DNA from: Xenorhabdus eapokensis
Lineage (GTDB): Bacteria > Pseudomonadota > Gammaproteobacteria > Enterobacterales > Enterobacteriaceae
NCBI RefSeq assembly: GCF_001908105.1
Contig: NZ_MKGQ01000006.1
Span: forward strand, 62,001 to 126,000
Direction of reading: 5' to 3'
Length of the DNA: 64,000 nucleotides
Part shown: piece after piece, positions 13,684 through 22,565 of the stretch
Layout: each line of letters opens with the position of its first letter
Numbering within the stretch: position 1 is the stretch's first letter
Notes under the pieces: generated by a model
Databases searched by the model: none
What the model saw: the letters and a program-made list of their open reading frames with translations, nothing else
Told to the model about the DNA's origin: nothing
Made by a program: the position numbers and the translations under genes

Positions 13684-15069
13684 ATGGACGCTTCTGAATC
13701 TTTAACACCAGCGATTGGGCCTACACCCTCAAATAAAAGAGGTTTAATTATTCTCGCGCTGGACATCATTTTGCTTGTGACATTACTTAAGTTTTTACCC
13801 TATGGTGAAAAAGCAAATGCAGGCTTGGCATTAATGGTATTTGTTGGCGTGTTATGGTTAACAGAAGCCATTCATGTCACCATTACAGCTCTGTGTATTC
13901 CTATTCTGGCGGTTGGTCTGGGATTGATGAATACCGGTGATGCACTGAAATCTTTTGCAAATCCAATAATCTTTTTGTTCTTCGGTGGCTTTGCACTGGC
14001 AACGGCGCTGCATATCCAAGGCCTGGACAGATTGATAGCTAACCGCTTGCTGATGATTGCTCGTGGTCGTTTATCTGTGGCGGTATTGCTGATATTTGGT
14101 ATTACTGCTCTGCTTTCTATGTGGATAAGTAACACCGCAACTGCTGCCATGATGTTACCACTCATTCTTGGCATTCTGGCTAATCTGGATGTACGTACTG
14201 AGCGCAATACTTTTGTTTTTGTGCTGCTTGGTGTTGCATACAGCGCCAGTATTGGTGGCCTGGGGACGTTGGTCGGTAGTCCACCCAATGCTATCGCGGC
14301 TGCACAATTGGGTATGGATTTCTTTACATGGATGAAATACGGCGTGCCAATGGTCATTATTCTCCTGCCTGTTATGGTGGGAGTGATGTATATCATGCTG
14401 CGGCCAAATTTGAATCACAAATTTGATCTGGAATTGGAGCATCTGGAATGGAATGGCAAACGTGTTATTGCTATGGGGATTTTCCTGTTAACCGTAGTGT
14501 GCTGGATTTTCAGTTCATTCATTAGTGATGCGTTGGGTGGTGTCAAAGATTTGGATACGATTATTGCCGTGAGCGCAGCCATCCTGATTGGTATCACTGG
14601 TGTATCAACATGGTCACAGATTCAGAATAACACCGAATGGGGTGTGTTGATGCTGTTCGGTGGTGGCCTGACATTGAGTGCCGTCTTAAAAAATTCTGGT
14701 GCCAGTGAAGTTATGGCAAATGGCATGGCGGCGACTTTCGGCACCAGCTCTTGGTTTGTCATCATCGTTGCGATTGCTGCATTTATTATCTTCCTGACAG
14801 AATTTACAAGTAATACTGCAAGCGCAGCACTCCTTGTACCTATTTTTGCCACAGTTGCAGAAGCGCTGGGAATGCCGGTCGTGGTTTTGACCCTGATAAT
14901 TGGTATTGGCGCATCCTGTGCATTTATGTTACCTGTAGCAACACCACCTAACGCGATTGTTTATGGCTCTGGTTATATCAAACAAATTGAAATGGTTAGG
15001 GTAGGCATAGTGCTGAATGTGGTATGTATTGCTATTATTTCTGTGGTTGCCTGGTTCTTCTGGTTGTAA
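13684..15069 (+). CDS. SLC13/DASS-family sodium-coupled dicarboxylate transporter
   Basis: Probable inner-membrane sodium symporter for C4-dicarboxylates such as succinate, fumarate or malate. The 461-aa protein is almost entirely hydrophobic. It carries the duplicated Ser-Asn-Thr signature of the family: MWISNTATAAMMLP in the first half and EFTSNTASAALLVP in the second, each followed by a proline-rich substrate loop (GSPPNAIAA; ATPPNAIVYG). Length and motifs resemble the Vibrio INDY-type transporter. It has its own promoter region and converges on an aldehyde dehydrogenase gene. dctA, an unrelated C4-dicarboxylate carrier, lies 2 kb away. The exact substrate cannot be told from sequence. Confidence 0.85.
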   Translation: MDASESLTPAIGPTPSNKRGLIILALDIILLVTLLKFLPYGEKANAGLALMVFVGVLWLTEAIHVTITALCIPILAVGLGLMNTGDALKSFANPIIFLFFGGFALATALHIQGLDRLIANRLLMIARGRLSVAVLLIFGITALLSMWISNTATAAMMLPLILGILANLDVRTERNTFVFVLLGVAYSASIGGLGTLVGSPPNAIAAAQLGMDFFTWMKYGVPMVIILLPVMVGVMYIMLRPNLNHKFDLELEHLEWNGKRVIAMGIFLLTVVCWIFSSFISDALGGVKDLDTIIAVSAAILIGITGVSTWSQIQNNTEWGVLMLFGGGLTLSAVLKNSGASEVMANGMAATFGTSSWFVIIVAIAAFIIFLTEFTSNTASAALLVPIFATVAEALGMPVVVLTLIIGIGASCAFMLPVATPPNAIVYGSGYIKQIEMVRVGIVLNVVCIAIISVVAWFFWL

Positions 15070-15096
15070 TTCCCTCTGTTAAATAAGCTATGATCG

Positions 15097-15120
15097 AAAA
15101 CGCCACCTTTGCAGGTGGCG
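15097..15120. terminator. Hairpin between convergent genes
   Basis: Perfect 7-bp GC-rich stem CGCCACC / GGTGGCG with loop TTTGCA at 15101-15120, between the two converging stop codons. In the minus direction the hairpin is followed by TTTT (the AAAA at 15097-15100), so it best serves the aldehyde dehydrogenase transcript. The plus-direction U-tract is poor. Confidence 0.7.
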
Positions 15121-15126
15121 ATTATG

Positions 15127-16611
15127 TTAATCCTCTTTGGTGCTGATATAGATATTTTTTACTTCTGTGTAAGCATCTAGCATCATTTTGTGGGTTTCGC
15201 GTCCAAGCCCTGATTTTTTATAGCCGCCGAAAGGCGCATGGGCGGGCAATTCGTGATAGGTATTAATCCACATACGGCCTGTTTTTATTGCTTTGGCGAT
15301 GCGCAGGGCACGGTTAATATCCTGCGTCCATACAGCACCTGCCAGGCCATATTCGGAATCATTAGCCATTTCGATGACTTCTTCTTCGTTGCTGAATGGA
15401 ATAACGCATAGCACAGGCCCGAAAATTTCTTCCTGTGCCACCCGCATCTTATTGGTGACATTGGTCAGGATTGTCGGCTGGATAAAGAATCCATCATCAT
15501 ATCCTGTTCCGGTTATGCGTTTTCCACCAGTCAAAATGGTTGCACCTTCCTGTTTTGCCAGATCGATGTAACCTAAAATAGTGTTCATCTGTTCTTCACT
15601 GACCTGGCAGCCCATTTCTGTTTCTGCCAACATAGGATCGCCCACTTTGATGGATTCAAACACGGTTTTCAGTGAATTCAGAAATTCATCATGAATATCT
15701 TTATGCAGGAACAGGCGGGCACCGGATTCACAGGCTTGCCCTTGGTTCAGCAAAATTGCATTGGCTGCATATTTGATTGCCTTTTTCATATTGGCATCGG
15801 GGAAAACGATGTTGGCCGATTTACCCCCTAATTCCAACGTTGCTGGAATGAGCCTTTTCGCCGCTGCTGCGGCAACGTTGTAACCGACTTCTGTCGAGCC
15901 GGTAAAGGCGACCTTGTTAATACCATTATGGTCGAGGATTGCCTGGCCTACCACTGAGCCACGTCCTGTAACAATATTGACAACGCCCGCAGGCAGAACC
16001 TGATTCATAATACGCCCCAGCTCAAGCAGAGTGATTGGGGTCAGACTTGCAGGATTGATAACAATAGTATTACCGGCAGCAAGGGCAGGTGCGAGTTTCC
16101 AGGCAGCCATCAATAACGGGAAATTCCAGGGAATAATTTGTCCGATTACACCCATTGGTTCTCTGATGACTAAGCTTAGTGTGTCATTATCGATGACATC
16201 AGTAGTATCAGAATGAGCGCGAATAACGCCGGCAAAATAGCGGAAATGATCAACAGAAAAAGGGATATCGAAATGCCGACACAGAGCCTGAGTTTTACCA
16301 CCATCTAATGTTTCAAGGACAATAAAGCGTTCAGCTTCGGCTTCCAGTAAGTCGGCGATTTTCAGTAATAAAGATTGCCTTTCAGCCGCGGATGTTTTGC
16401 GCCAGGCTGGCAGCGCTTTTTGGGCCGCTTTGACGGCAAGTTCAACATCTTCTGTATTCCCAGCAGCATATTCTGTCAGCAATTCACCTGTTGCAGGGTT
16501 GTAGCTTTGCATTGTATTTTTTGCAACGCTATCAACCCATTCGCCATTAATCAGCATCTGATAAGATTTACAAGGTAAAAATTCTTTTTCGATATCATGT
16601 AACTTTTTCAT
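15127..16611 (-). CDS. NAD(P)-dependent aldehyde dehydrogenase
   Basis: Oxidises an aldehyde to the carboxylic acid; the substrate is unknown. The 494-aa protein has the family layout: cofactor-binding PWNFP (161-165), FTGSTEVG (237-244), general base E260 in LELGGKS, and nucleophile C294 in NQGQACESGAR. It also has EEIFGPVL and the C-terminal PFGGYKKSGLGRE. The position that is usually a cofactor-binding Lys (VxKPxE in the family) reads VINPASLTP here, so Asn186 replaces it. The ATG has a good GGAGAA ribosome site. It lies downstream of dctA on the same strand with a 378-bp gap, so co-transcription is uncertain. Betaine- or AldB-like annotation would be a guess. Confidence 0.85.
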   Translation of the reverse strand: MKKLHDIEKEFLPCKSYQMLINGEWVDSVAKNTMQSYNPATGELLTEYAAGNTEDVELAVKAAQKALPAWRKTSAAERQSLLLKIADLLEAEAERFIVLETLDGGKTQALCRHFDIPFSVDHFRYFAGVIRAHSDTTDVIDNDTLSLVIREPMGVIGQIIPWNFPLLMAAWKLAPALAAGNTIVINPASLTPITLLELGRIMNQVLPAGVVNIVTGRGSVVGQAILDHNGINKVAFTGSTEVGYNVAAAAAKRLIPATLELGGKSANIVFPDANMKKAIKYAANAILLNQGQACESGARLFLHKDIHDEFLNSLKTVFESIKVGDPMLAETEMGCQVSEEQMNTILGYIDLAKQEGATILTGGKRITGTGYDDGFFIQPTILTNVTNKMRVAQEEIFGPVLCVIPFSNEEEVIEMANDSEYGLAGAVWTQDINRALRIAKAIKTGRMWINTYHELPAHAPFGGYKKSGLGRETHKMMLDAYTEVKNIYISTKED

Positions 16612-16989
16612 TATATTCTCCGAATACTTTGGTTTTTGGTATGTTAGGGAAAATACGCCTAATTTATTATTAGACTAATTCTTAATTTTTATCAAAATTG
16701 AACTTAAATATAAAAGATCTCTATCAATAAATATAAATATTAATGGTTAATATAACAACGTGGAAAATTGCTTTATTGCATATGATTTCTTTTTCCGGTG
16801 GGATATCTGTCTTAAAATTAATAACGGTGTGTTATATATTATAATTTTCCATGAGATATTTTTTGTAATTTTTATTTATATTGAATCTTTCAACTGAATT
16901 TTTTATTTTTTGGTGTTTTGGGTGAAGGCATACCCCCCATTTATAGCTGGGGGATATAAATTTTTATTATTTACTGTAGGTGATATAAC
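16612..16989 (-). other. dctA-aldehyde dehydrogenase intergenic region
   Basis: 378 bp, very AT-rich, no gene seen. It contains a GC-rich hairpin (CCCCCA at 16934-16939, TGGGGG at 16948-16953, 8-nt loop) about 40 bp after the dctA stop. Neither side has a close U-tract, so it may be an mRNA-stabilising end of dctA rather than a clean terminator. The remaining 300 bp presumably hold the promoter of the dehydrogenase gene. Confidence 0.4.
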
Positions 16990-18291
16990 TTATTTATTTA
17001 GCATTTTTTCTACTGAATTTTGCATATCACCATTTAATATTTGATTCATTTTTTCTTTATCTAAAGCATTTTCCCAGCGGGCTACAACAATGCTGGCACA
17101 AGCATTGCCAACTAAATTTGTTAATGCACGGCATTCAGACATAAATCTGTCAATGCCCAAAATAAGCGCCATGCCTGCTACGGGGACGCTGGGAACAACA
17201 GATAAGGTCGCAGCGAGCGTAATAAAACCTGCCCCTGTCACACCTGCCGCGCCTTTTGAACTTATCATTGCAACTAATAATAAAGAAATTTGCTCATATA
17301 GACTTAATTCAATGTTGGTTGCCTGGGCAATAAACAACGCTGCCATCGTCATGTAAATATTAGTACCATCAAGATTAAATGAGTAACCTGTTGGAATAAC
17401 TAAACCAACAACCGATTTCTCACAACCCAGATTTTCCATTTTCTTCATTAGTCCAGGTAATGCTGCCTCTGAGGATGAGGTTCCTAAAACCAACAATAAT
17501 TCGTCTTTAATGTATTTTATTAATTGAATAATAGAGAATCCATTATATTTAGCAACTGCTCCCAATATAATAAGAACAAAAAGCAATGATGTAATATAAA
17601 AAGTGACAATTAACATCATCAAATTGCCGATCGATGAAATACCATATTTGCCTATGGTAAAAGACATTGCTCCAAATGCACCAATTGGTGCTAATTTCAT
17701 TAAAATTCCTACCATTTTAAAGATAGGTTCTGAGAGGTGTTGTAAAAATTCTAAAACAGGTTCCCCTTTTTTCCCTATAGCGGCTAAAGCGATACCAAAA
17801 ATAACTGAAATAAACAGAACCTGAAGAATATTGCCATTCACAAGTGGGCTGACAACGGTTTCAGGGATGATATTCATCAGAAAGTCAACAATGGATGATT
17901 CATGGGCTTTCTCCACATAACCAATAACCTTGCTGCTGTCTAACGAATCAGGAGAGATATTTAAGCCATCGCCGGGGCGGACAATATTGGCGATAATTAA
18001 CCCAATAACTAATGCAAGTGTTGAAAATGTTAAAAAATATAACATTGATTTTGCTGCAACATTTCCAACCTTTTTTATATTATTCATTCCAGCTATCCCT
18101 GTGACTACCGTCAAAAAGATAACCGGTGCAATAATCATTTTCACAATTTTAATGAATGCATCACCTAATGGTTTTAATGATGTTCCAATATCAGGATAAA
18201 AATGACCAAGGGCGATACCCAGCAAAATGGCGAATATAACTTGAACATAGAGTATTTGGTATAAAGGTTTCTTCTTTAGAGTCGTAGACAT
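16990..18291 (-). CDS. dctA: C4-dicarboxylate:cation symporter DctA
   Basis: Inner-membrane carrier for aerobic uptake of succinate, fumarate and malate, of the dicarboxylate/amino acid:cation symporter (DAACS) family. The 433-aa protein shows about eight transmembrane segments plus re-entrant hairpins. Its signatures are [11 protein letters not shown] (serine-rich loop), [30 protein letters not shown] and ALTNLVGN. Comparison from memory favours DctA over GltP because of the N-terminal LYQILYVQ and the [12 protein letters not shown] block. The ATG is preceded by AGGAATCCT. It lies next to an aldehyde dehydrogenase downstream and a perfect inverted repeat about 100 bp upstream. Confidence 0.9.
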   Translation of the reverse strand: MSTTLKKKPLYQILYVQVIFAILLGIALGHFYPDIGTSLKPLGDAFIKIVKMIIAPVIFLTVVTGIAGMNNIKKVGNVAAKSMLYFLTFSTLALVIGLIIANIVRPGDGLNISPDSLDSSKVIGYVEKAHESSIVDFLMNIIPETVVSPLVNGNILQVLFISVIFGIALAAIGKKGEPVLEFLQHLSEPIFKMVGILMKLAPIGAFGAMSFTIGKYGISSIGNLMMLIVTFYITSLLFVLIILGAVAKYNGFSIIQLIKYIKDELLLVLGTSSSEAALPGLMKKMENLGCEKSVVGLVIPTGYSFNLDGTNIYMTMAALFIAQATNIELSLYEQISLLLVAMISSKGAAGVTGAGFITLAATLSVVPSVPVAGMALILGIDRFMSECRALTNLVGNACASIVVARWENALDKEKMNQILNGDMQNSVEKMLNK

Positions 18292-18628
18292 AGGATTCCT
18301 GTTTCTTATCCATAGTGTTAATATTGATATTAATGCTTTGTTTTTTATTAATTAATTTAACGTTTCCTTTTGTTTAGAAAATAGTAACGTCTTCCATAAT
18401 AATGAGATGGATTCTCATTATTATGGAAGGTATTATTGGAATGATAAGATTAATGTTAAAATTACTCTGATTTTTTGTTGTGAACAAGTAGCGAGAGCGT
18501 AAATCCAATCATTTATTGTTAAAAAATAAAAAACATTATATAAGAAACCAGTATAAAACTGTATTTTTTTATAATTTTATAGTTATCTCCCCACGCAAAA
18601 GACGAGTGGGTTTGATTCAGAAGAGGAG
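18292..18628 (-). other. Intergenic region upstream of dctA
   Basis: 337 bp without a gene, AT-rich. It holds the 17-bp inverted repeat at 18391-18429 and a weak hairpin (CCCAC / GTGGG, 18590-18610) about 20 bp downstream of the binding-protein stop codon. That hairpin could terminate the upstream gene but has no clear U-tract. Confidence 0.4.
18391..18429. promoter_or_regulatory. 17-bp perfect inverted repeat upstream of dctA (operator candidate)
   Basis: Arms CTTCCATAATAATGAGA (18391-18407) and its exact complement (18413-18429) around a 5-nt centre TGGAT, about 100 bp upstream of dctA. There is no U-tract on either side, so it does not look like an intrinsic terminator. A 19-base frame beginning GAGATGGATTCTCATT matches the Fur consensus at 13 of 19 positions by my count, and symmetry gives a second overlapping match. 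Either a regulator operator or an RNA hairpin in the leader is possible. Confidence 0.5.
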
Positions 18629-19765
18629 TTATTTTGCGGTTACCCAGAAAACACCACTACCATCTAATGCGGTAAAGGTTTGGTGAACATAAATATTGTC
18701 TGCGTGAGGATCAATATCTTTGAAAAGATCGGGATGTAACCATTTTGCAATGGCTTCTACAGCAATAATATTGAATGGAGTATCATAGTATTGATGATAA
18801 ATCGCCATAACATGTTTTTCACGATACGATTTTAAAATCTTTAGCTTGGCGCGCGCGAGCAGCTTTTGAAAACGTTTCTGCGATGTTGCCAGCTCTCCGG
18901 TATAACCTAAAGGAACAGATTGACTGTTTGAATGAATTGTATCCCAATCTGCTACTGTCATCAGATAATAATCGGGATTGGTCGCCAATAATTGTTCTTC
19001 ATTAATTTTGCCTCCCATACCAGAAAACCATTTGCTTCCCATATTCTCACCACCTGCGGCAGTAACAAACTCTCCGAAACTATTGGTGGCAAAGGTATTA
19101 CAACAATCGTCATCACCTAACATACCGGCATGGCGCTCAATAAAGACGCTGGGAATGTGCTTAATAGATAATGCCGCGATACGTTTATTAATGATGGACA
19201 GACGATTTTCATAAAACTGAATGAATTTATTGGCATTTTCTTCTTGTTGGAAAACCTGCCCTAACAATCTCATGCTGGGAACTGTATTGGATAGAGGATG
19301 TTGACGGAAATCGATGAAAATGACAGGAACTCCTATTTTTTCCAACACGTTAATCGTATTACTGCTATCCAATTTGGATTTCAAACCAATATCGAAAATA
19401 ACCAGATCAGGCTTATACATCATGGCTTTTTCGACATTGAAATCACTGGTATAGGGATTAGGGAAAACCGGAATTTTCCTTAGTTGAGGGAATTTCTTTT
19501 CATAGGCTGTCGCGAGGTCAGGAGATTTTTTCTCCAATGCATTATCCCACGCAACAATACCTTTCAATGGTTCAGAGGGATGCAAAATATTCAGGGCAAT
19601 AACCATTCGGCTATCTGCTAACATAGCGCGTTTAACAGGTACGTTGATTGTTACTTCACGCCCCATAATATCTTTAACGGTCATTTTTTCTGCTTGAGCA
19701 TATATGGGGAGTAATATGAATAACGCGGACAGAAAACATTTTATGGGATAATGTATATTAAACAT
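18629..19765 (-). CDS. Orphan ABC transporter periplasmic binding protein (iron/siderophore/cobalamin type)
   Basis: Secreted binding protein of the type III (FepB/BtuF-like) class. The 378-aa protein starts with a signal peptide (SALFILLPIYAQA, cut before EKM). It continues with MGREVTINVPVKRAMLADS, YKPDLVIFDIG and the second lobe GMGGKINEEQLLATNPDYYLM, all typical of metal-chelate binding proteins. A Cys pair (DDDCCNTF) is unusual. No permease or ATPase gene lies nearby, so it must work with components encoded elsewhere or have another role. The ATG has a good GAGGAAAAG ribosome site. The ligand is unknown. A weak Fur-like sequence (11 of 19 by my count) lies at 19818-19836. Confidence 0.8.
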   Translation of the reverse strand: MFNIHYPIKCFLSALFILLPIYAQAEKMTVKDIMGREVTINVPVKRAMLADSRMVIALNILHPSEPLKGIVAWDNALEKKSPDLATAYEKKFPQLRKIPVFPNPYTSDFNVEKAMMYKPDLVIFDIGLKSKLDSSNTINVLEKIGVPVIFIDFRQHPLSNTVPSMRLLGQVFQQEENANKFIQFYENRLSIINKRIAALSIKHIPSVFIERHAGMLGDDDCCNTFATNSFGEFVTAAGGENMGSKWFSGMGGKINEEQLLATNPDYYLMTVADWDTIHSNSQSVPLGYTGELATSQKRFQKLLARAKLKILKSYREKHVMAIYHQYYDTPFNIIAVEAIAKWLHPDLFKDIDPHADNIYVHQTFTALDGSGVFWVTAK

Positions 19766-20316
19766 TACTTTTCCTCATTATTTGAAGTTATATAAGAGAT
19801 ATCAATGTATAGATATGGCTAAATTACTTATCATTAATTTTCGTTTCATTTATATTTTTAATCTTATGGATTTCAAATATATTTATTCACAAAGTGAGCG
19901 CAGTGGGGTTTCTGTTATTTTTCCGATGCAAAGTAGATGATAATGGTTGTTATTCAGGCTAATCAACCCTTTTTACATTTTTACTGAGATAAAAATAGTT
20001 ACTTATAAATTTTTACTTTAATGACAATCCATTAAGGTAAAACTACCTTCGATCTTTTCAGTTGCTGGTATAACCGTCTGGTGAAGTTATTTTCGTGTTA
20101 CATTATTTTAACAATTTGGTGGGGATTTTGACAACAAGGGGAAAATGCATTCGATAATACGTTGATTATTAGAAACCACATACACATTAATAACCTGAAG
20201 AAATCAATAATCAAGTTATAAACATTTCTGATTTAATAATAAATATTTTCCTTAAAATGATTTATATGTTGCCATTCTTGCTATTATTACTTTATTGGTA
20301 ATAGGCGGGGTTGATC
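19766..20316. other. Divergent intergenic region
   Basis: 551 bp between the binding-protein gene (leftward) and the small lipoprotein gene (rightward). Strongly AT-rich with no ORF showing coding character. Apart from the weak Fur-like match at 19818-19836 and an AGGCGGGG ribosome site just before 20317, I see nothing I can name. Confidence 0.4.
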
Positions 20317-20664
20317 ATGAAAAAATTGTTCATTATTTGTTTGTTGGGATTTGCATTAGCTGGATGTGATAATCAACTCAAAATTGATGGAATAAATGAA
20401 ATCGCTGTGAAAACATCCATTGAGAAGATCAGAGATACTTTACCAGAAGATAAAAGATTACAATTTGATGACTCATTAAATATTGTTATGAGCAATAGTA
20501 TCGACTTTGATGATCTGTTTAAGGATAACAAGAATGGAAATATCAAACATGCAGATATACAAAAGTTGGAACAGAAATTTTTTCAATCTCTTCATGGGAA
20601 AACAGCCGATCAAATCATTGAAGAAGCAGAGAAAATTAAAGCGGCAAACATAAACAAAAAATGA
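20317..20664 (+). CDS. Small lipoprotein of unknown function
   Basis: 115-aa lipoprotein with a short signal (MKKLFIICLLGFALAGC) and a textbook lipobox, LAGC at residues 14-17. Residue +2 after the acylated Cys is Asp, which in enterobacteria usually retains a lipoprotein in the inner membrane. The rest is charged and helical (IEKIRDTLPEDKRLQ, KLEQKFFQSLHG) and ends Lys-rich. I chose the ATG at 20317, 6 bp after AGGCGGGG; a TTG two codons earlier is possible. It resembles small lipoproteins common in Proteus-like bacteria but I cannot assign a function. It converges on metK. Confidence 0.75.
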   Translation: MKKLFIICLLGFALAGCDNQLKIDGINEIAVKTSIEKIRDTLPEDKRLQFDDSLNIVMSNSIDFDDLFKDNKNGNIKHADIQKLEQKFFQSLHGKTADQIIEEAEKIKAANINKK

Positions 20665-20704
20665 GTATATATTTCATTTCCATAATAAAGGTACTTTTGA
20701 TCAT

Positions 20705-20728
20705 AAAAAAACCCGCAGTATTTGCGGG
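20705..20728 (-). terminator. Intrinsic terminator of metK
   Basis: On the minus strand: stem CCCGCA / TGCGGG with a 5-nt loop followed by seven Us (the A-run at 20705-20711), 21 bp after the metK stop codon. Confidence 0.9.
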
Positions 20729-20749
20729 CTTCGTAGACTAGTAAAAAAT

Positions 20750-21904
20750 TTATTTCAATCCTGCCGCAGAACGCAGAATTTCAGCTTTATCTGTGGCTTC
20801 CCACGGGAATTGTTCACGACCGAAATGACCGTAAGCCGCGGTATCGCGATAAATAGGTTGTAACAGATTCAGCATCTTAATCAGGCCGTAAGGGCGCAGA
20901 TCAAAAAATTCACGCACTAGTTGAATCAATGTGGAAGTTGGCACTTTCTCTGTACCGAACGTTTCCACCATGATAGAGGTTGGCTCTGCAACACCGATGG
21001 CGTAAGAGACTTGGATTTCACAACGATCAGCCAGGCCTGCTGCAACGATGTTTTTGGCAACGTAACGCGCTGCATAGGCTGCCGAACGGTCAACTTTGGA
21101 GGGATCTTTACCAGAAAATGCGCCACCACCGTGACGAGCCATACCACCGTAGGTGTCAACAATGATTTTACGTCCAGTCAGACCACAGTCACCCATTGGC
21201 CCACCGATCACAAAGCGACCTGTTGGATTGATGAAATATTTGGTCATCGGAGTAAGCCATTCGGTAGGCAATACAGGTTTGATGATCTCTTCCATCACGG
21301 CTTCATGCAGTGCTTTTTGATCAATATCTTCACTATGCTGGGTTGAAAGGACAACTGCATCAATACCAATAATTTTGCCATTCTCATACTGGAAAGTGAC
21401 CTGACTTTTTGCATCAGGGCGCAACCACGGCAGGGTGCCATTTTTACGAACTTCAGCCTGACGCTCAACCAAACGGTGTGCATAAGTGATAGGTGCTGGC
21501 ATGAGAACATCAGTTTCGTTGGTCGCATAACCAAACATCAGCCCCTGATCTCCTGCGCCTTGCTCCAGAGGATCTGTACGATCAACCCCCTGGTTGATAT
21601 CAGGGGATTGTTTACCAATGGCACTGATAACCGCACATGAGTTGGCATCAAACCCCATATCTGAGCTGGTATAGCCGATTTCACGTACTGTACTGCGAGT
21701 AATTTCTTCTATATCAACCCAAGCGCTGGTAGTGATTTCACCACCAACCATGACCATGCCTGTTTTAACGTAAGTTTCGCAGGCTACGCGAGCTTTAGGA
21801 TCCTGTTTTAAAATTGCATCAAGGACGGCATCGGAAATCTGATCAGCAATTTTGTCTGGATGCCCTTCTGAAACAGATTCAGAAGTAAAAAGATGTGTAG
21901 TCAT
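20750..21904 (-). CDS. metK: S-adenosylmethionine synthetase
   Basis: Makes S-adenosylmethionine from methionine and ATP. The 384-aa protein has all family signatures: [19 protein letters not shown] at the N-terminus with the metal and ATP ligands, the [12 protein letters not shown] loop, and the P-loop-like [23 protein letters not shown]. It is divergent from speA across 661 bp, an arrangement close to that of E. coli. A MetJ-like operator lies about 55-70 bp upstream of the start, consistent with methionine-regulon control. Confidence 0.98.
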   Translation of the reverse strand: MTTHLFTSESVSEGHPDKIADQISDAVLDAILKQDPKARVACETYVKTGMVMVGGEITTSAWVDIEEITRSTVREIGYTSSDMGFDANSCAVISAIGKQSPDINQGVDRTDPLEQGAGDQGLMFGYATNETDVLMPAPITYAHRLVERQAEVRKNGTLPWLRPDAKSQVTFQYENGKIIGIDAVVLSTQHSEDIDQKALHEAVMEEIIKPVLPTEWLTPMTKYFINPTGRFVIGGPMGDCGLTGRKIIVDTYGGMARHGGGAFSGKDPSKVDRSAAYAARYVAKNIVAAGLADRCEIQVSYAIGVAEPTSIMVETFGTEKVPTSTLIQLVREFFDLRPYGLIKMLNLLQPIYRDTAAYGHFGREQFPWEATDKAEILRSAAGLK

Positions 21905-21957
21905 TATATTTTATTACCTTAAATATAATCTTGGTTTAAGGGCGGATTGGGATGTAT

Positions 21958-21973
21958 TACCGTCTAGACGGCT
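21958..21973 (-). promoter_or_regulatory. Candidate MetJ operator of metK
   Basis: Two adjacent 8-bp units, TACCGTCT and AGACGGCT, resembling the met box AGACGTCT (5/8 and 7/8 matches). They sit about 55 bp upstream of the metK start. MetJ normally binds two or more tandem boxes upstream of metK, so the position fits. Confidence 0.6.
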
Positions 21974-22089
21974 ATTCTAAGTCACTCTTACTAAGGTTAC
22001 CAGTTTTTTTAGTTTTAATTACCTGCCAGTGTGTGACATTTATCCAAAAAGTATGGAGGTGTTCATTCCCCGTTTAGATAAATTTCGTT

Positions 22090-22118
22090 TTGCAATTTTA
22101 CTGGATTACAGGTATAAA
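22090..22118 (+). promoter_or_regulatory. Candidate sigma-70 promoter for speA
   Basis: TTGCAA (22090-22095) and TATAAA (22113-22118) with an exact 17-bp spacer. It would give a 5' leader of about 440 nt before the speA start. Confidence 0.5.
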
Positions 22119-22565
22119 CTGCGCGCGTAACACAAGTCATTTTTTGCACGTGGAACTTGGCGTTACAGGCGTTTGCAGGAGATATATGCGTATCCTGCTT
22201 CTCAATTGAGAAACGGCTTGCGGTAGTAAGCCATGTGGAGGTGAATGGGGTTATGATCCATTATCTGCTGAATGTTAACGGCCAACAGCCACATTATACC
22301 ATTGATATATTCACATCTTGTCCCTTCCTTTTATATACGCAGGTCTTTCGATGTTACCCGTGGCTAAGCCGCAGATAAATTGGGTTGGCATCATTATATA
22401 GTCACGCAGTAAATATGTTGTTTAGTACTCTCTAAACGTTCCTATAATCTAAGAGCATGCTGTTCCCTGACATTTTTTAATGCGCAAGATACGCACGATA
22501 AATAGTGTCTTGGGTTATTGACTTTACAGGTGAAGGCAAACCTCAACTCCATGAAGGAGACTGCC

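Larger units (their letters stand above)
21905..22565. other. metK-speA divergent control region
   Basis: 661 bp with no convincing gene. It holds the MetJ-like operator (21958-21973), a good sigma-70-type promoter reading toward speA (22090-22118), a 14-bp perfect palindrome (TTCTCAATTGAGAA, 22199-22212), and a long presumed speA leader of roughly 440 nt. The E. coli counterpart carries the tiny genes yqgB and yqgD; I looked for a yqgB-like peptide and could not recognise one. Confidence 0.45.

Noticed and set aside
22157..22378. A 73-codon ORF between metK and speA
   Set aside because: It starts with a poor TTG, has no ribosome site, and overlaps the presumed speA leader without recognisable similarity.
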